Below are positions 17,172-26,947 of a stretch of DNA of 64,000 nt, piece by piece. Source of the stretch: Pseudomonas viridiflava (lineage in GTDB: Bacteria; Pseudomonadota; Gammaproteobacteria; Pseudomonadales; Pseudomonadaceae); assembly GCF_900590885.1 (NCBI RefSeq), contig NZ_UUON01000033.1:1-64000 (forward strand). Reading direction: 5' to 3'. How positions within the stretch are numbered: position 1 is the first letter of the stretch; the number at the start of each line of letters is the position of its first letter. The notes under the pieces were generated by a model. The model did no database searches and was not told the DNA's origin. It saw only the letters and a list, made by a program, of their open reading frames with translations. The translations under genes and the position numbers were made by a program.

Positions 17172-18461
17172 ATGACTGCCACCTCTGTTGCACAGGCGCA
17201 GCGTTTTTCCCGCTCCGACTACAAAACCCTGGGCCTGGCCGCCTTGGGCGGAGCCCTGGAAATCTACGACTTCATTATTTTCGTGTTCTTTGCGCTGACC
17301 CTCAGCCAACTGTTTTTCCCGCCGGAAATGCCTGAGTGGCTGCGCCTGCTGCAAAGTTTCGGGATTTTCGTGACCGGCTACCTGGCGCGCCCGCTGGGCG
17401 GCATCCTGATGGCGCACTTTGCCGACCATCTGGGGCGCAAGCGCGTGTTCAGCTTGAGCATCCTGATGATGGCCTTGCCCTGCCTGCTGATCGGGATCAT
17501 GCCCACCTACGCGCAAATCGGCTATTTCGCACCGCTGATCCTGCTGGCGCTGCGCGTGCTGCAAGGCGCCGCGGTGGGCGGCGAAGTGCCCAGCGCCTGG
17601 ACCTTCGTGGCCGAGCACGCACCGCGCAACCACCGTGGTTACGCCCTGGGCTTCCTGCAAGCCGGCCTGACCTTCGGCTACCTGCTTGGCGCACTCACCG
17701 CGACGCTGCTGGCGCAGGTGTTCACCCCGGCGGAAATCCTCGACTACGCCTGGCGTTTTCCCTTCCTGCTCGGCGGTGTGTTCGGCGTGATTGGCGTGTG
17801 GCTGCGTCGCTGGCTCAGCGAAACCCCGGTGTTCCTCGAAATGCAGGCGCGCCGCCAGGCCGCCGCCGAAATGCCCTTGCGCACCGTGCTGCGCGACCAC
17901 CGCGCGGTGCTGCTGCCGGCGATGATCCTCACCTGCGTGCTCACCTCGGCCGTGGTAGTACTCGTGGTCATCACCCCGACCATGATGCAGAAAACCTTCG
18001 GCATGAGCCCCAGCCATACCTTCGCCTTGAGCGCGCTGGGCATCGTCTTCCTGAACATCGGCTGCGTGCTCGCCGGCCTGCTGGTAGACCGCATCGGCGC
18101 CTGGCGCGCGGTGCTGGTCTACAGCATGTTGCTGCCGGTGGGCATTGCGCTGCTGTACGCCAGCCTGATCAGCGGCGGCGTGTGGCTGGGCGCGGCGTAT
18201 GCCGTGGCAGGCTTGAGCTGTGGCGTGGTGGGCGCGGTGCCGTCGGTGATGGTCGGGCTGTTTCCGGCGCAGGTGCGGGTGTCGGGGATTTCCTTCACCT
18301 ACAACATTGCTTATGCGCTGTGGGCGAGCACGACACCGCTGATGCTGATCGCGCTGATGCCCACCAGCCCGTGGATTTGCGTGGGCTATTGCGTGGTGAT
18401 GGGCGCGGTGGGGGTGGTGAGTGTGGCGCTGTTTGGCAAGCGCCACACCTTGGCTGCGTAG
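17172..18461 (+). CDS. MFS transporter of the metabolite:H+ symporter type
   Basis: 429-residue permease with 12 membrane segments. The loop 2-3 motif region (ADHLGRKRVF at about residues 83-92), the long N-terminal ALEIYDFIIF segment and ARPLGG place it among the citrate/proline/alpha-ketoglutarate-like metabolite:H+ symporters. It is divergent from atoE across 183 bases and convergent with the GntP gene, 2 bases between stops. Substrate not predictable, probably an organic acid. Confidence 0.85.
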   Translation: MTATSVAQAQRFSRSDYKTLGLAALGGALEIYDFIIFVFFALTLSQLFFPPEMPEWLRLLQSFGIFVTGYLARPLGGILMAHFADHLGRKRVFSLSILMMALPCLLIGIMPTYAQIGYFAPLILLALRVLQGAAVGGEVPSAWTFVAEHAPRNHRGYALGFLQAGLTFGYLLGALTATLLAQVFTPAEILDYAWRFPFLLGGVFGVIGVWLRRWLSETPVFLEMQARRQAAAEMPLRTVLRDHRAVLLPAMILTCVLTSAVVVLVVITPTMMQKTFGMSPSHTFALSALGIVFLNIGCVLAGLLVDRIGAWRAVLVYSMLLPVGIALLYASLISGGVWLGAAYAVAGLSCGVVGAVPSVMVGLFPAQVRVSGISFTYNIAYALWASTTPLMLIALMPTSPWICVGYCVVMGAVGVVSVALFGKRHTLAA

Positions 18462-18463
18462 GG

Positions 18464-19834
18464 TTACGTCAGAAAGTGCCAGAGCAGCAACGTACCCACC
18501 AACCCGACTACCGAAACAATCGTCTGCAACACCGACCACACCCAGATCGTCTGCTTCAACTGCAAGCCGAAGTACTCACGCACCATCCAGAACCCGGCGT
18601 CGTTGACGTGGCAGAAGAACACCGAACCCGCGCCAATCGCCAGCGCCACCAGTGAACTTTGGGTGGCGGCCAACCCGGCCATCATCGGCGCGAGGATGCC
18701 CGCCGTTGTGGTGGTGGCCACGGTGGCCGAGCCGGTCGCCTGGCGCAGGGCCACGGCGATCAACCAGGCCAGCAGCAGGTACGGCATGTGTGCGCCTTCG
18801 GCGACCTTGCTGATGGTCTGGCTCACGCCGGCGTCCAGCAGGGTTTGCTTGAGGCCGCCGCCGGCGCCGATGGTCAGCAGCAACACGGCGATGGGCGCGA
18901 GGGCCTTGCGCAGGGTGTTGCCGACTTCGGCGCGCGGCATGCCGGCGGCCCAGCCAAGGCAGATCACGGCGGCGATTACGGCCAGGCCGAGGGCGATCAG
19001 CGGTTCGCCGAGAAACTTCAACGTCAGGCCCACTGTGCTTTCAGCCGGCAGGGCGACTTTGGCCAAGGTGCTGCCGAGCATCAGAATCACCGGCAACAGA
19101 ATGATCAGCAACGACACGCCGAAGCTCGGCTGGCGCGGCGCCTTGGGCGGGGCGCTGAACAGCGCGCCAATGTCGGCCGGCTCGTCCACGTGCAGGCGCT
19201 TGGACAGCCAGTTGCCATAGATCGGCCCTGCGAGGATCACCGCCGGCACCGCCAGGCAGAAGCCCAGCAACATGGTCAGGCCCAGGTCGGCGTGCAGCGC
19301 GCCCACCGCAATCAGCGGGCCCGGGTGCGGCGGCATCAGGGCGTGCAGGGTGGTCATGCCGGCCAGCGCCGGAATCGCGATTTTCAGCAACGGCTGGTTC
19401 GAGCGCTTGGCCATCACAAAGATGATCGGCACCATCATCACCAGGCCCACTTCAAAAAACAGCGGCAGGCCGATCACCATCGCCACCAGCGCCATCACCC
19501 ACGGCAATGACTTGCCCTTGCCGAGCCCAAGCAGGGTGGTAGCGATACGGTCGGCCGCGCCGGATTCGGCCATCAGTGCGCCGAGCATCGAGCCCAGGGC
19601 AATGATGATCCCGGCTTCGCCAAGGATCGCCCCGGCGCCTTTGCTGAACGCCTTGGCCACTTCTTCCGGCGGCAGCCCGGCGCCGACCCCGGCGATAAAT
19701 GTGCCGATCAGGATCGACAGGAACGGTGGCAATTTGGTCGCGCTGATCAGCACGATGATGCTGGCGATGGCCAGCAAAACGCAGAGCATGAGGCGGGTGT
19801 CGTGAACCATCCACACGGCAGTCGATAACTCCAA
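18464..19834 (-). CDS. gntP: Gluconate:H+ symporter, GntP family
   Basis: 456-residue permease with about 12 membrane segments and GntP-family motifs such as PHPGPLIA and ATGSATVATTTTAG. It imports gluconate or a related sugar acid. The start is a TTG at 19834: it has a full AAGGAG ribosome-binding site at the right distance, whereas the first ATG (about 27 bases further in) does not. No gluconokinase gene is adjacent. Confidence 0.88.
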   Translation of the reverse strand: MELSTAVWMVHDTRLMLCVLLAIASIIVLISATKLPPFLSILIGTFIAGVGAGLPPEEVAKAFSKGAGAILGEAGIIIALGSMLGALMAESGAADRIATTLLGLGKGKSLPWVMALVAMVIGLPLFFEVGLVMMVPIIFVMAKRSNQPLLKIAIPALAGMTTLHALMPPHPGPLIAVGALHADLGLTMLLGFCLAVPAVILAGPIYGNWLSKRLHVDEPADIGALFSAPPKAPRQPSFGVSLLIILLPVILMLGSTLAKVALPAESTVGLTLKFLGEPLIALGLAVIAAVICLGWAAGMPRAEVGNTLRKALAPIAVLLLTIGAGGGLKQTLLDAGVSQTISKVAEGAHMPYLLLAWLIAVALRQATGSATVATTTTAGILAPMMAGLAATQSSLVALAIGAGSVFFCHVNDAGFWMVREYFGLQLKQTIWVWSVLQTIVSVVGLVGTLLLWHFLT

Positions 19835-19984
19835 AACGGGACTCCTTATCGAACAGGTTGGGAAAATTGTTTCTTTTTGTTTCCTGCCTGAAAAGCATAC
19901 CTGATCCCGCAGTGGCCAAGTGCTTATGTACCGTTTTGGTGCGATCAACGGCGCAGGGCCAGCACCCCCGCCGCAGAGCCATTG

Positions 19985-20000
19985 CTGTCGGATTTGTAAT
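19985..20000 (+). promoter_or_regulatory. Candidate CzcR/CopR-type box before the czcCBA-like operon
   Basis: CTGTCG-n5-GTAAT, 77 bases before the czcC-like ATG and 33 bases before a possible -10 (TACATT, 20034-20039). The same half-sites and spacing recur at 27894-27909 (minus) and 29422-29437 (plus). The pattern resembles the CTGACA-n5-GTAAT box I recall for P. aeruginosa CopR. Confidence 0.45.
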
Positions 20001-20076
20001 CTTTGCTCCACCGCCCTGATAGGTCCCCAACGCTACATTGCCCCCGCTTGGACTTTCTCGGCGTGGAACTCTCGTT

Positions 20077-21297
20077 ATGGCAATTTCGGTTAAAAAACTT
20101 CTGATGGCGGGCCTGTTATGGGGGGCCGTCACGGCTGCCCAGGCGCAAACCCTGACCCTCGATTCAGCCCTGCAAAGCGCCTTCGCCAACAACCTCGACC
20201 TGGCGGCCGCGCAATGGGAAATCGACATTGCCCAAGGTGCTCGCCAGCAGGCCGGTCTGATCCCCAACCCGGTGGCCTCCTGGGACGCCGAAGACACCCG
20301 CCGCAACAGCCGCACCACCAGCATCAAACTCAGCCAGACCCTGGAACTGGGCGGCAAACGCGGCGCGCGCATTGATGTGGCCATCCGTGGCCAGTACGCC
20401 GCCGCGCTGACCCTCGAGCAGCGCCGCAACACGTTGCGCGCCGAGGTGATCGACTGCTACTACAGCGCCCTGCGTGCCCAGGAGCGCCTCGACCTCGCGC
20501 GACGTTCCCTGGCCCTGGCCGAGCGCGGCCTGGTGGTCGCCAAGGGGCGCGTCAGCGCCGGTAAAACCTCGCCGGTGGAAGCCACCCGCGCCCAGGTGCA
20601 GCTCGCGGAGATCCGCCTGGAATTGAACCGCGCCCAGGCCGGCCTCACTGACGCCTACCGCCGCCTCGCCGCCAGCACCGGCAGCGCGTCACCCGACTTC
20701 CAGGCCGTCGTCAGCCAAAGCCAATCCGCGCCGCCCCTGCCGGCCGCTGCGCAACTGCTGGCGCGCCTGGAGCAAACCGTGGAGCTGCGCCTGGCCGAGC
20801 TGCAAATCCTGCAGAGCGAAGCCAGCGTGGACCTGGAAAAAGCCCAGCGGGTTCCCGACCTCGATGTGTCCATCGGCAGCCAATACGACGCCAGCGTGCG
20901 CGAGCGCGTGAACCTGGTCGGCGTGTCGATGCCGATCCCGCTGTTCAACCGCAACCAGGGCAATGTGCTCGCGGCCAGCCGCCGCGCCGACCAGGCCCGC
21001 GACCTGCGCAACGCCACCGAACTGCGCCTGCGCACCGAAACCCGCCAGGCCCTGGACCTGTGGCAAACCGCGAACACCGAAGTGCTCGCGTTCAACCAGC
21101 AGATCCTGCCCGCCGCCCAAAGCGCGGTAGACAGCGCCACCCGTGGCTTCGAGATGGGCAAGTTCAACTTTCTCGATGTGCTCGACGCCCAGCGCACCCT
21201 GATCGCGGCGCGCACCCAATACCTCACGGCGACCGCCCAGGCCACCGACGCCTGGGTGCGCATCGAACGGATCTACGGCGACCTCGCCCGGCCTTGA
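20077..21297 (+). CDS. czcC: Outer membrane channel of a heavy-metal RND efflux pump (CzcC type, TolC family)
   Basis: 406-residue TolC-family protein with a signal peptide (cleavage after AAQA, about residue 23) and the long helical repeats of an outer-membrane efflux duct. ATG 20077 is used because an earlier in-frame start at 20038 would put 13 residues before the signal peptide. First gene of a czcC-czcB-czcA-type operon, with 18-base gaps between genes. It carries metal ions from the periplasm to the outside. Confidence 0.87.
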   Translation: MAISVKKLLMAGLLWGAVTAAQAQTLTLDSALQSAFANNLDLAAAQWEIDIAQGARQQAGLIPNPVASWDAEDTRRNSRTTSIKLSQTLELGGKRGARIDVAIRGQYAAALTLEQRRNTLRAEVIDCYYSALRAQERLDLARRSLALAERGLVVAKGRVSAGKTSPVEATRAQVQLAEIRLELNRAQAGLTDAYRRLAASTGSASPDFQAVVSQSQSAPPLPAAAQLLARLEQTVELRLAELQILQSEASVDLEKAQRVPDLDVSIGSQYDASVRERVNLVGVSMPIPLFNRNQGNVLAASRRADQARDLRNATELRLRTETRQALDLWQTANTEVLAFNQQILPAAQSAVDSATRGFEMGKFNFLDVLDAQRTLIAARTQYLTATAQATDAWVRIERIYGDLARP

Positions 21298-21315
21298 TAT
21301 TTTCTGGAGTCTCTT

Positions 21316-22422
21316 ATGAACAAACGACATGGCGTGGCACTGGCCATCGCCCTGGGCCTGCTGCTGCCCGGTTTTGCCGGCGCCGAGGAAGAAGAAGGCC
21401 TGATTGAACTGACCGAACAGCAGATCCAGGCCGCCGGCATTCAACTGGCCCCGGCCCAACCCCGGGCCATCAGCCTGCTGCTGACCCTGCCGGGCGAGGT
21501 GCGCTTCGACGAGGACCGCACCTCGCACATCGTCCCGCGCGTGGCCGGTGTGGTGGAGGCGGTGAAGGTCAACCTCGGCCAGGCGGTGAAAAAGGGCGAC
21601 GTGCTGACGGTGATCGCCAGCCAGCAGATTTCCGATCAGCGCAGCGAGCTGGCCGCCAGCACGCGGCGGGTCGAACTGGCGCGCACCACCTTCCAGCGCG
21701 AACGCCAATTGTGGAAGGACGAGATCTCCGCCGAGCAGGATTACCTGCTGGCGCGCCAGACCTTGCAAGAGGCGGAAATCGCCCTGAATAACGCGCGCCA
21801 GAAGATGACGGCCCTCAGTGGCAGCGCCGTCGCGGTCGGTGGCAATCGTTATGAATTGCGCGCGCCCTTCGCCGGCACCGTGGTGGAAAAACACCTGGGC
21901 GTCGGCGAGGTGGTCAGCGAAACCAGCAATGCCTTCACGCTCTCGGATCTGTCCCAGGTGTGGGTCACGTTCGGCGTGTTTCCCAAGGATTTGAACAAGG
22001 TTCAGTTGGGTAAGGCGGTGAAAGTGATCTCCACCGAAATGGGCACCGACGTGCAGGGCACCGTGGCCTATGTCGGCAACCTGCTGGGCGAGCAGACGCG
22101 TACCGCCACCGTGCGCGTGAGTGTGCCCAACCCCGACGACGCCTGGCGCCCGGGGCTGTTTGTAAGCGTGCAATTGGCCACCGACACCTATCAGGCCAAG
22201 GTCAGCGTGCCTGTTGAGGCGATCCAGACGGTTGAGGACAAACCCTCGGTGTTCGTGCGCACCGCCGAAGGTTTCATGACCCGCCATCTGGAACTCGGCG
22301 TGAGTGAAAACGGCTACGTCGAAGTGCGCCAGGGCCTCGACGCCGGGGCTCAGGTGGCCACGGTTGGCAGCTTCATCCTCAAGTCCGAACTGGGCAAGGG
22401 CTCGGCCGAGCACGCCCATTGA
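21316..22422 (+). CDS. czcB: Periplasmic adaptor of a heavy-metal RND efflux pump (CzcB type)
   Basis: 368-residue membrane-fusion protein with an N-terminal signal peptide (about 1-22), a lipoyl-like/coiled-coil hairpin (about 80-165) and beta-barrel domains. TGGAGT lies before the ATG. It connects the CzcC-type duct with the CzcA-type pump. It lacks the long His-rich tail of some CzcB proteins, ending only in EHAH, so metal delivery may differ. Co-transcribed with its neighbours. Confidence 0.88.
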   Translation: MNKRHGVALAIALGLLLPGFAGAEEEEGLIELTEQQIQAAGIQLAPAQPRAISLLLTLPGEVRFDEDRTSHIVPRVAGVVEAVKVNLGQAVKKGDVLTVIASQQISDQRSELAASTRRVELARTTFQRERQLWKDEISAEQDYLLARQTLQEAEIALNNARQKMTALSGSAVAVGGNRYELRAPFAGTVVEKHLGVGEVVSETSNAFTLSDLSQVWVTFGVFPKDLNKVQLGKAVKVISTEMGTDVQGTVAYVGNLLGEQTRTATVRVSVPNPDDAWRPGLFVSVQLATDTYQAKVSVPVEAIQTVEDKPSVFVRTAEGFMTRHLELGVSENGYVEVRQGLDAGAQVATVGSFILKSELGKGSAEHAH

Positions 22423-22440
22423 TCCTGCGAGTGATTCCCC

Positions 22441-25400
22441 ATGTTTGAGCGCCTTATCCAATTTGCCATCGAGCAGCGCATCATCGTGCTGTTGGCCGTG
22501 CTGTTGATGGCCGGCGTCGGCATCGCCAGCTATCAGAAACTGCCCATCGACGCGGTGCCCGACATCACCAATGTGCAGGTGCAGATCAACTCGTCGGCGG
22601 CCGGTTTTTCGCCGCTGGAAACCGAGCAGCGCATCACCTTTCCCATCGAGACCGCCATGGCCGGTTTGCCCGGCATGCAGCAGACCCGCTCGCTGTCGCG
22701 CTCGGGTTTGTCCCAGGTCACGGTGATTTTCAAGGACGGCACCGACCTGTTCTTCGCTCGCCAGTTGGTCAACGAGCGCCTGCAGGTTGCCCGCGAGCAA
22801 TTGCCCCTCGGCATCGAAACGCAGATGGGCCCGATTTCCACCGGGCTCGGGGAAATTTTCCTCTGGACCGTAGAGGCCAGGGACGGCGCACTCAAGGACG
22901 ACGGCACGCCTTACACGCCGACCGACCTGCGGGTGATCCAGGACTGGATCATCAAGCCGCAGTTACGCAACGTGCCCGGCGTGGCGGAGATCAACACCAT
23001 CGGCGGGTTTGCCAAGGAATACCAGATCGCCCCAGACCCCAAGCGCCTGGCGGCCTACAACCTGACCCTGGGCGACCTGGTGACCGCGCTGGAACGCAAC
23101 AATGCCAACGTCGGCGCCGGGTACATCGAGCGCAGCGGCGAGCAGTTGCTGATCCGCGCGCCGGGGCAAGTGGCGTCGATCGAAGACATCGCCAACATTG
23201 TGATTACCTCATCGGATGGCACGCCTATCCGCGTGAGCAATGTCGCCCAGGTCGAGATCGGACGTGAGCTGCGCACCGGCGCGGCCACCGAAAACGGCCG
23301 TGAAGTGGTACTGGGCACGGTGTTCATGTTGATCGGCGAAAACAGCCGCAGCGTGTCGCAGGCGGTGGCGAAAAAACTCGAAAGCATCAACCGTTCGCTG
23401 CCCGAAGGGGTGGTGGCCGTGACCGTGTATGACCGCACTACGCTGGTCGAAAAAGCCATCGCCACCGTCAAGAAAAACCTCTTCGAAGGCGCGCTGCTGG
23501 TGGTCGCGGTGCTGTTCCTGTTCCTCGGCAATATCCGCGCGGCGCTGATCACCGCGATGGTGATTCCGTTGGCGATGCTGTTCACTTTTACCGGGATGTT
23601 CACCAATAAAGTCAGCGCCAACCTGATGAGCCTCGGCGCGCTGGATTTCGGCATTATCGTTGACGGCGCAGTGGTGATCGTCGAGAACGCCATCCGCCGC
23701 CTGGCCCATGCGCAGCAGCGTCACGGCCGCCTGCTGACCCGCAGCGAGCGCCTGCACGAAGTGTTCGCCGCCGCCAAGGAAGCGCGCCGCGCGTTGATCT
23801 TCGGGCAACTGATTATCATGGTCGTGTACCTGCCGATTTTCGCCCTCACCGGCGTGGCCGGGAAGATGTTCCACCCCATGGCCTTCACGGTGGTGATCGC
23901 CTTGCTCGGCGCGATGATTCTGTCGGTGACCTTCGTGCCGGCGGCGATTGCGCTGTTCGTCACCGGCAAGGTCAAGGAAGAAGAAAACCTGGTGATGCGC
24001 ACCGCGCGCCGCGCCTATGCGCCGGTGCTGGATTGGGTGATGGCGCGCCGCCCGCTGGTGTTTGGCCTGGCGGTGTTGAGCATCGTGGCGTCGGGCGTGG
24101 TGGCCAGCCGCATGGGCAGTGAATTTATCCCCAGCCTCAGTGAAGGCGATTTCGCCCAGCAGGCCTTGCGCGTACCCGGTACCAGCTTGACGCAATCGGT
24201 GCAGATGCAGCAGCAGTTGGAAAAAACCTTGATGGCCCAGGTGCCGGAAATCGAGCGCGTTTTTGCGCGCACTGGCACGGCGGAAATCGCCTCCGACCCG
24301 ATGCCGCCGAATATTTCCGACAGCTACGTGATGCTCAAGCCCAAGGAGCAATGGCCGGATCCGGGCAAGTCCCGCGAAACGCTGATCGCCGATATCCAGC
24401 GCGCCAGTGCGATTGTGCCGGGCAGCGCGTACGAACTGTCGCAACCGATCCAGCTGCGCTTCAACGAGCTGATTTCCGGGGTGCGCAGCGATGTCGCGGT
24501 GAAAGTGTTTGGCGATGACATGGCAGTGCTCAACGAGACCGCCGGGGAAATCGCCGAGACCCTGCAGAAGCTCGACGGCGCCTCGGAAGTGAAGGTGGAA
24601 CAGACCTCCGGCCTGCCGGTGCTGACCATCAATATCGATCGCGAAAAGGCCGCGCGGTTTGGCCTTAACGTTGGCGATGTGCAGGATACGATTGCCGTCG
24701 CCGTCGGTGGGCGTCAGGCCGGGACTTTGTATGAAGGTGACCGCCGTTTCGACATGGTCGTGCGTTTATCCGACGCGCTGCGCACCGATATCGACGGCCT
24801 GTCGCGGCTGCTGATTCCGGTGCCGGCGCTGGCCGGGAATGCAGCGGGGCAGTTGGGGTTTATCGCCTTGTCCCAGGTCGCCAGCCTGGACCTGGTACTT
24901 GGCCCCAACCAGATCAGCCGCGAGAATGGCAAGCGCCTGGTGATCGTCAGCGCCAACGTGCGTGGGCGGGATATCGGTTCGTTCGTGGAAGAGGCGGAGG
25001 CGGCGATCAGCGCGCAGGTGAAGGTGCCGGCGGGTTACTGGACCACCTGGGGCGGCCAGTTCGAGCAATTGAAGGAAGCCTCCGAACGGTTGCGCATTGT
25101 GGTGCCGGTGGCCTTGCTGCTGGTGTTCGGGTTGCTGTTCATGATGTTCAACAACCTCAAGGACGGGCTGCTGGTGTTTACCGGGATTCCGTTCGCGCTC
25201 ACCGGTGGGATCATGGCCCTGTGGCTGCGGGATATTCCGCTGTCGATCTCGGCGGGGGTGGGCTTTATTGCGCTGTCCGGCGTGGCGGTGCTGAACGGGT
25301 TGGTGATGATCGCGTTCATCCGCAACCTGCGGGAGGAAGGGCGGTCGCTGTCGGTGGCAATCAACGAAGGCGCGCTGACCCGTCTGCGCCCGGTGTTGAT

Positions 25401-25587
25401 GACCGCGCTGGTGGCCTCCCTCGGGTTTATCCCCATGGCCCTGGCCACCGGCACCGGCGCCGAAGTGCAGCGCCCGCTGGCGACGGTGGTGATCGGCGGG
25501 ATTATTTCCTCTACGCTCCTGACCTTGCTGGTGTTGCCGGCGTTGTACCAGTGGGCGCATCGCAAGGAAGAGGAAACGCCAGGCTGA
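22441..25587 (+). CDS. czcA: Heavy-metal efflux RND pump, CzcA/CusA family
   Basis: 1048-residue proton-driven inner-membrane transporter. The HME-RND signature in membrane helix 4 is intact: Asp402, Asp408 and Glu415 (in LDFGIIVDGAVVIVEN), the positions known to be essential in CzcA of Cupriavidus. This DFG/DG/EN pattern marks divalent-cation pumps (Co, Zn, Cd) rather than monovalent CusA types. The last 77 bases overlap the 3' end of the convergent sensor kinase gene. The adjacent CzcRS-like pair supports zinc/cadmium/cobalt as substrates. Confidence 0.9.
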   Translation: MFERLIQFAIEQRIIVLLAVLLMAGVGIASYQKLPIDAVPDITNVQVQINSSAAGFSPLETEQRITFPIETAMAGLPGMQQTRSLSRSGLSQVTVIFKDGTDLFFARQLVNERLQVAREQLPLGIETQMGPISTGLGEIFLWTVEARDGALKDDGTPYTPTDLRVIQDWIIKPQLRNVPGVAEINTIGGFAKEYQIAPDPKRLAAYNLTLGDLVTALERNNANVGAGYIERSGEQLLIRAPGQVASIEDIANIVITSSDGTPIRVSNVAQVEIGRELRTGAATENGREVVLGTVFMLIGENSRSVSQAVAKKLESINRSLPEGVVAVTVYDRTTLVEKAIATVKKNLFEGALLVVAVLFLFLGNIRAALITAMVIPLAMLFTFTGMFTNKVSANLMSLGALDFGIIVDGAVVIVENAIRRLAHAQQRHGRLLTRSERLHEVFAAAKEARRALIFGQLIIMVVYLPIFALTGVAGKMFHPMAFTVVIALLGAMILSVTFVPAAIALFVTGKVKEEENLVMRTARRAYAPVLDWVMARRPLVFGLAVLSIVASGVVASRMGSEFIPSLSEGDFAQQALRVPGTSLTQSVQMQQQLEKTLMAQVPEIERVFARTGTAEIASDPMPPNISDSYVMLKPKEQWPDPGKSRETLIADIQRASAIVPGSAYELSQPIQLRFNELISGVRSDVAVKVFGDDMAVLNETAGEIAETLQKLDGASEVKVEQTSGLPVLTINIDREKAARFGLNVGDVQDTIAVAVGGRQAGTLYEGDRRFDMVVRLSDALRTDIDGLSRLLIPVPALAGNAAGQLGFIALSQVASLDLVLGPNQISRENGKRLVIVSANVRGRDIGSFVEEAEAAISAQVKVPAGYWTTWGGQFEQLKEASERLRIVVPVALLLVFGLLFMMFNNLKDGLLVFTGIPFALTGGIMALWLRDIPLSISAGVGFIALSGVAVLNGLVMIAFIRNLREEGRSLSVAINEGALTRLRPVLMTALVASLGFIPMALATGTGAEVQRPLATVVIGGIISSTLLTLLVLPALYQWAHRKEEETPG

Positions 25588-26947
25588 AGCGGGTAAAACG
25601 CCCAGGCTGGCTGCTGACGTCGGCGTGCCCCTGATGCAACTGCATGATCGACTGCACAATCGCCAGCCCCAGCCCGGTGCCGCCTTCGGCGCGGGTGCGG
25701 CTGCTGTCGGCGCGGTAAAAGCGTTCGAACAGGTGCGGCAGGTGGTGGGCTTCGATCCCACGGCCCGGGTTGCCGACCGACAGCGACACGCAATGGTCGT
25801 AGGTTTCCACCAGCAGCAACACGGTGGAGCCATCGGGCGTGTGGCGAATGGCGTTGGACAGCAAGTTGGAAATGGCCCGCTGGATCATCAGGCGATCGCC
25901 CGTCACCCAGGCGTCGCCGCGCAGGCTGAGGCTCACGTGCTTGTCCTCGGCGCTCAAGGCGAACAGCTCCATCACTCGCTGTGCTTCCTCACCCAACGCC
26001 ACCTGGCCAAACCCGGCCCGCGCCGCCGGGTGGCTGACCTGGGCGAGAAACAGCATGTCGGAGACGATGCGCGACAGGCGCTCCATTTCCTCCGTACACG
26101 ACTCCAGCCCGGCCTTGTAGTCCTCCGAGGGCCGCTCGCGGGAAAGGGTCACCTGGGCCTTGCCCATCAGGTTGGTCAAGGGCGCGCGCAGTTCGTGGGC
26201 CAGGTCGTCGGAGAATTGCGACAACTGCTGCACCCCCGCGTCGAGGCGGTGCAGCATGAAATTGATGCCTTCGGCCAGCTCGCCCAACTCCTTGGGCAGG
26301 TTGTCCAGCGACAGCCGATGCGTGAGGTCCTGGGTGCTGACCTGGGCCGCCACCCGGCTGAACTGCTGCAGCGGCGCGAGCCCGCGTTGCACCAGCCACC
26401 AGGCGCCCATGCCGATCAGGATCAACAGCAGCGGCAAGGCGATCACTGTGGAGCGCAGGTAGGCGCTGAGCAAAGCCTCGTCGTCTGCACGGTTCAGCGA
26501 CAGCAGCACGCGCACTTTTTCGCCGCTGTGCAAGGGCATCAGGCGGGTGGCGCTGAGGATGCGGTCGCCACGGCCATCCTCCCAGTTGAGGTAGGCCAGG
26601 TTGTTGCCCGCAGGCACATCCAGCAGCAACGGTTGCTGGGGTTTGGCGCCGACGCTGAGCAGCACCGGCGCGTTAGGGGTGGTGCCCATGATGGTCAGGT
26701 AGATGTTGTCATGGCCCATCACCAGGTCCAGCAGTGAATGGGGGCGGGCGCTGATGTCGTGGGGTACAAGGCCCTGGGCCAGGCTGTGTTCCAGCTGCTC
26801 CATCTTGTTTTCCAGGCCCTTGCGCGCGAGCTTTTCCAGCTCATGGGTCAGGGCCAGGTAGGCCAGGGTCGCCAGCAGCACAACCAGCCCGGCGCCCATC
26901 AGGCTGACGGTCAGCCCCAGGCGCATCGACAGGCTGCTGGTCCTCAT
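25511..26947 (-). CDS. czcS: Heavy-metal sensor histidine kinase (CzcS type)
   Basis: 478-residue membrane kinase: transmembrane helices at about 10-32 and 168-187 flank a periplasmic sensor part, followed by HAMP, the phospho-acceptor His251 (AHELRAPLTNL) and an HATPase domain with N and G boxes. Its start overlaps the response regulator stop (ATGA). The last 25 codons lie antisense inside czcA; the usual family end (RFSLAFPLP) is reached before that, so the tail of about 16 residues is an extension. Confidence 0.9.
   Translation of the reverse strand: MRTSSLSMRLGLTVSLMGAGLVVLLATLAYLALTHELEKLARKGLENKMEQLEHSLAQGLVPHDISARPHSLLDLVMGHDNIYLTIMGTTPNAPVLLSVGAKPQQPLLLDVPAGNNLAYLNWEDGRGDRILSATRLMPLHSGEKVRVLLSLNRADDEALLSAYLRSTVIALPLLLILIGMGAWWLVQRGLAPLQQFSRVAAQVSTQDLTHRLSLDNLPKELGELAEGINFMLHRLDAGVQQLSQFSDDLAHELRAPLTNLMGKAQVTLSRERPSEDYKAGLESCTEEMERLSRIVSDMLFLAQVSHPAARAGFGQVALGEEAQRVMELFALSAEDKHVSLSLRGDAWVTGDRLMIQRAISNLLSNAIRHTPDGSTVLLLVETYDHCVSLSVGNPGRGIEAHHLPHLFERFYRADSSRTRAEGGTGLGLAIVQSIMQLHQGHADVSSQPGRFTRFSLAFPLPCDAPTGTTPATPARSGA

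Noticed and set aside
20038..20076. Earlier start codon for the czcC-like gene
   Set aside because: It would put 13 residues before a clean signal peptide that begins at ATG 20077.
20689..22800. 703-codon minus-strand frame across czcC-czcB-czcA
   Set aside because: It spans three well supported genes and their gaps; no protein-like character.
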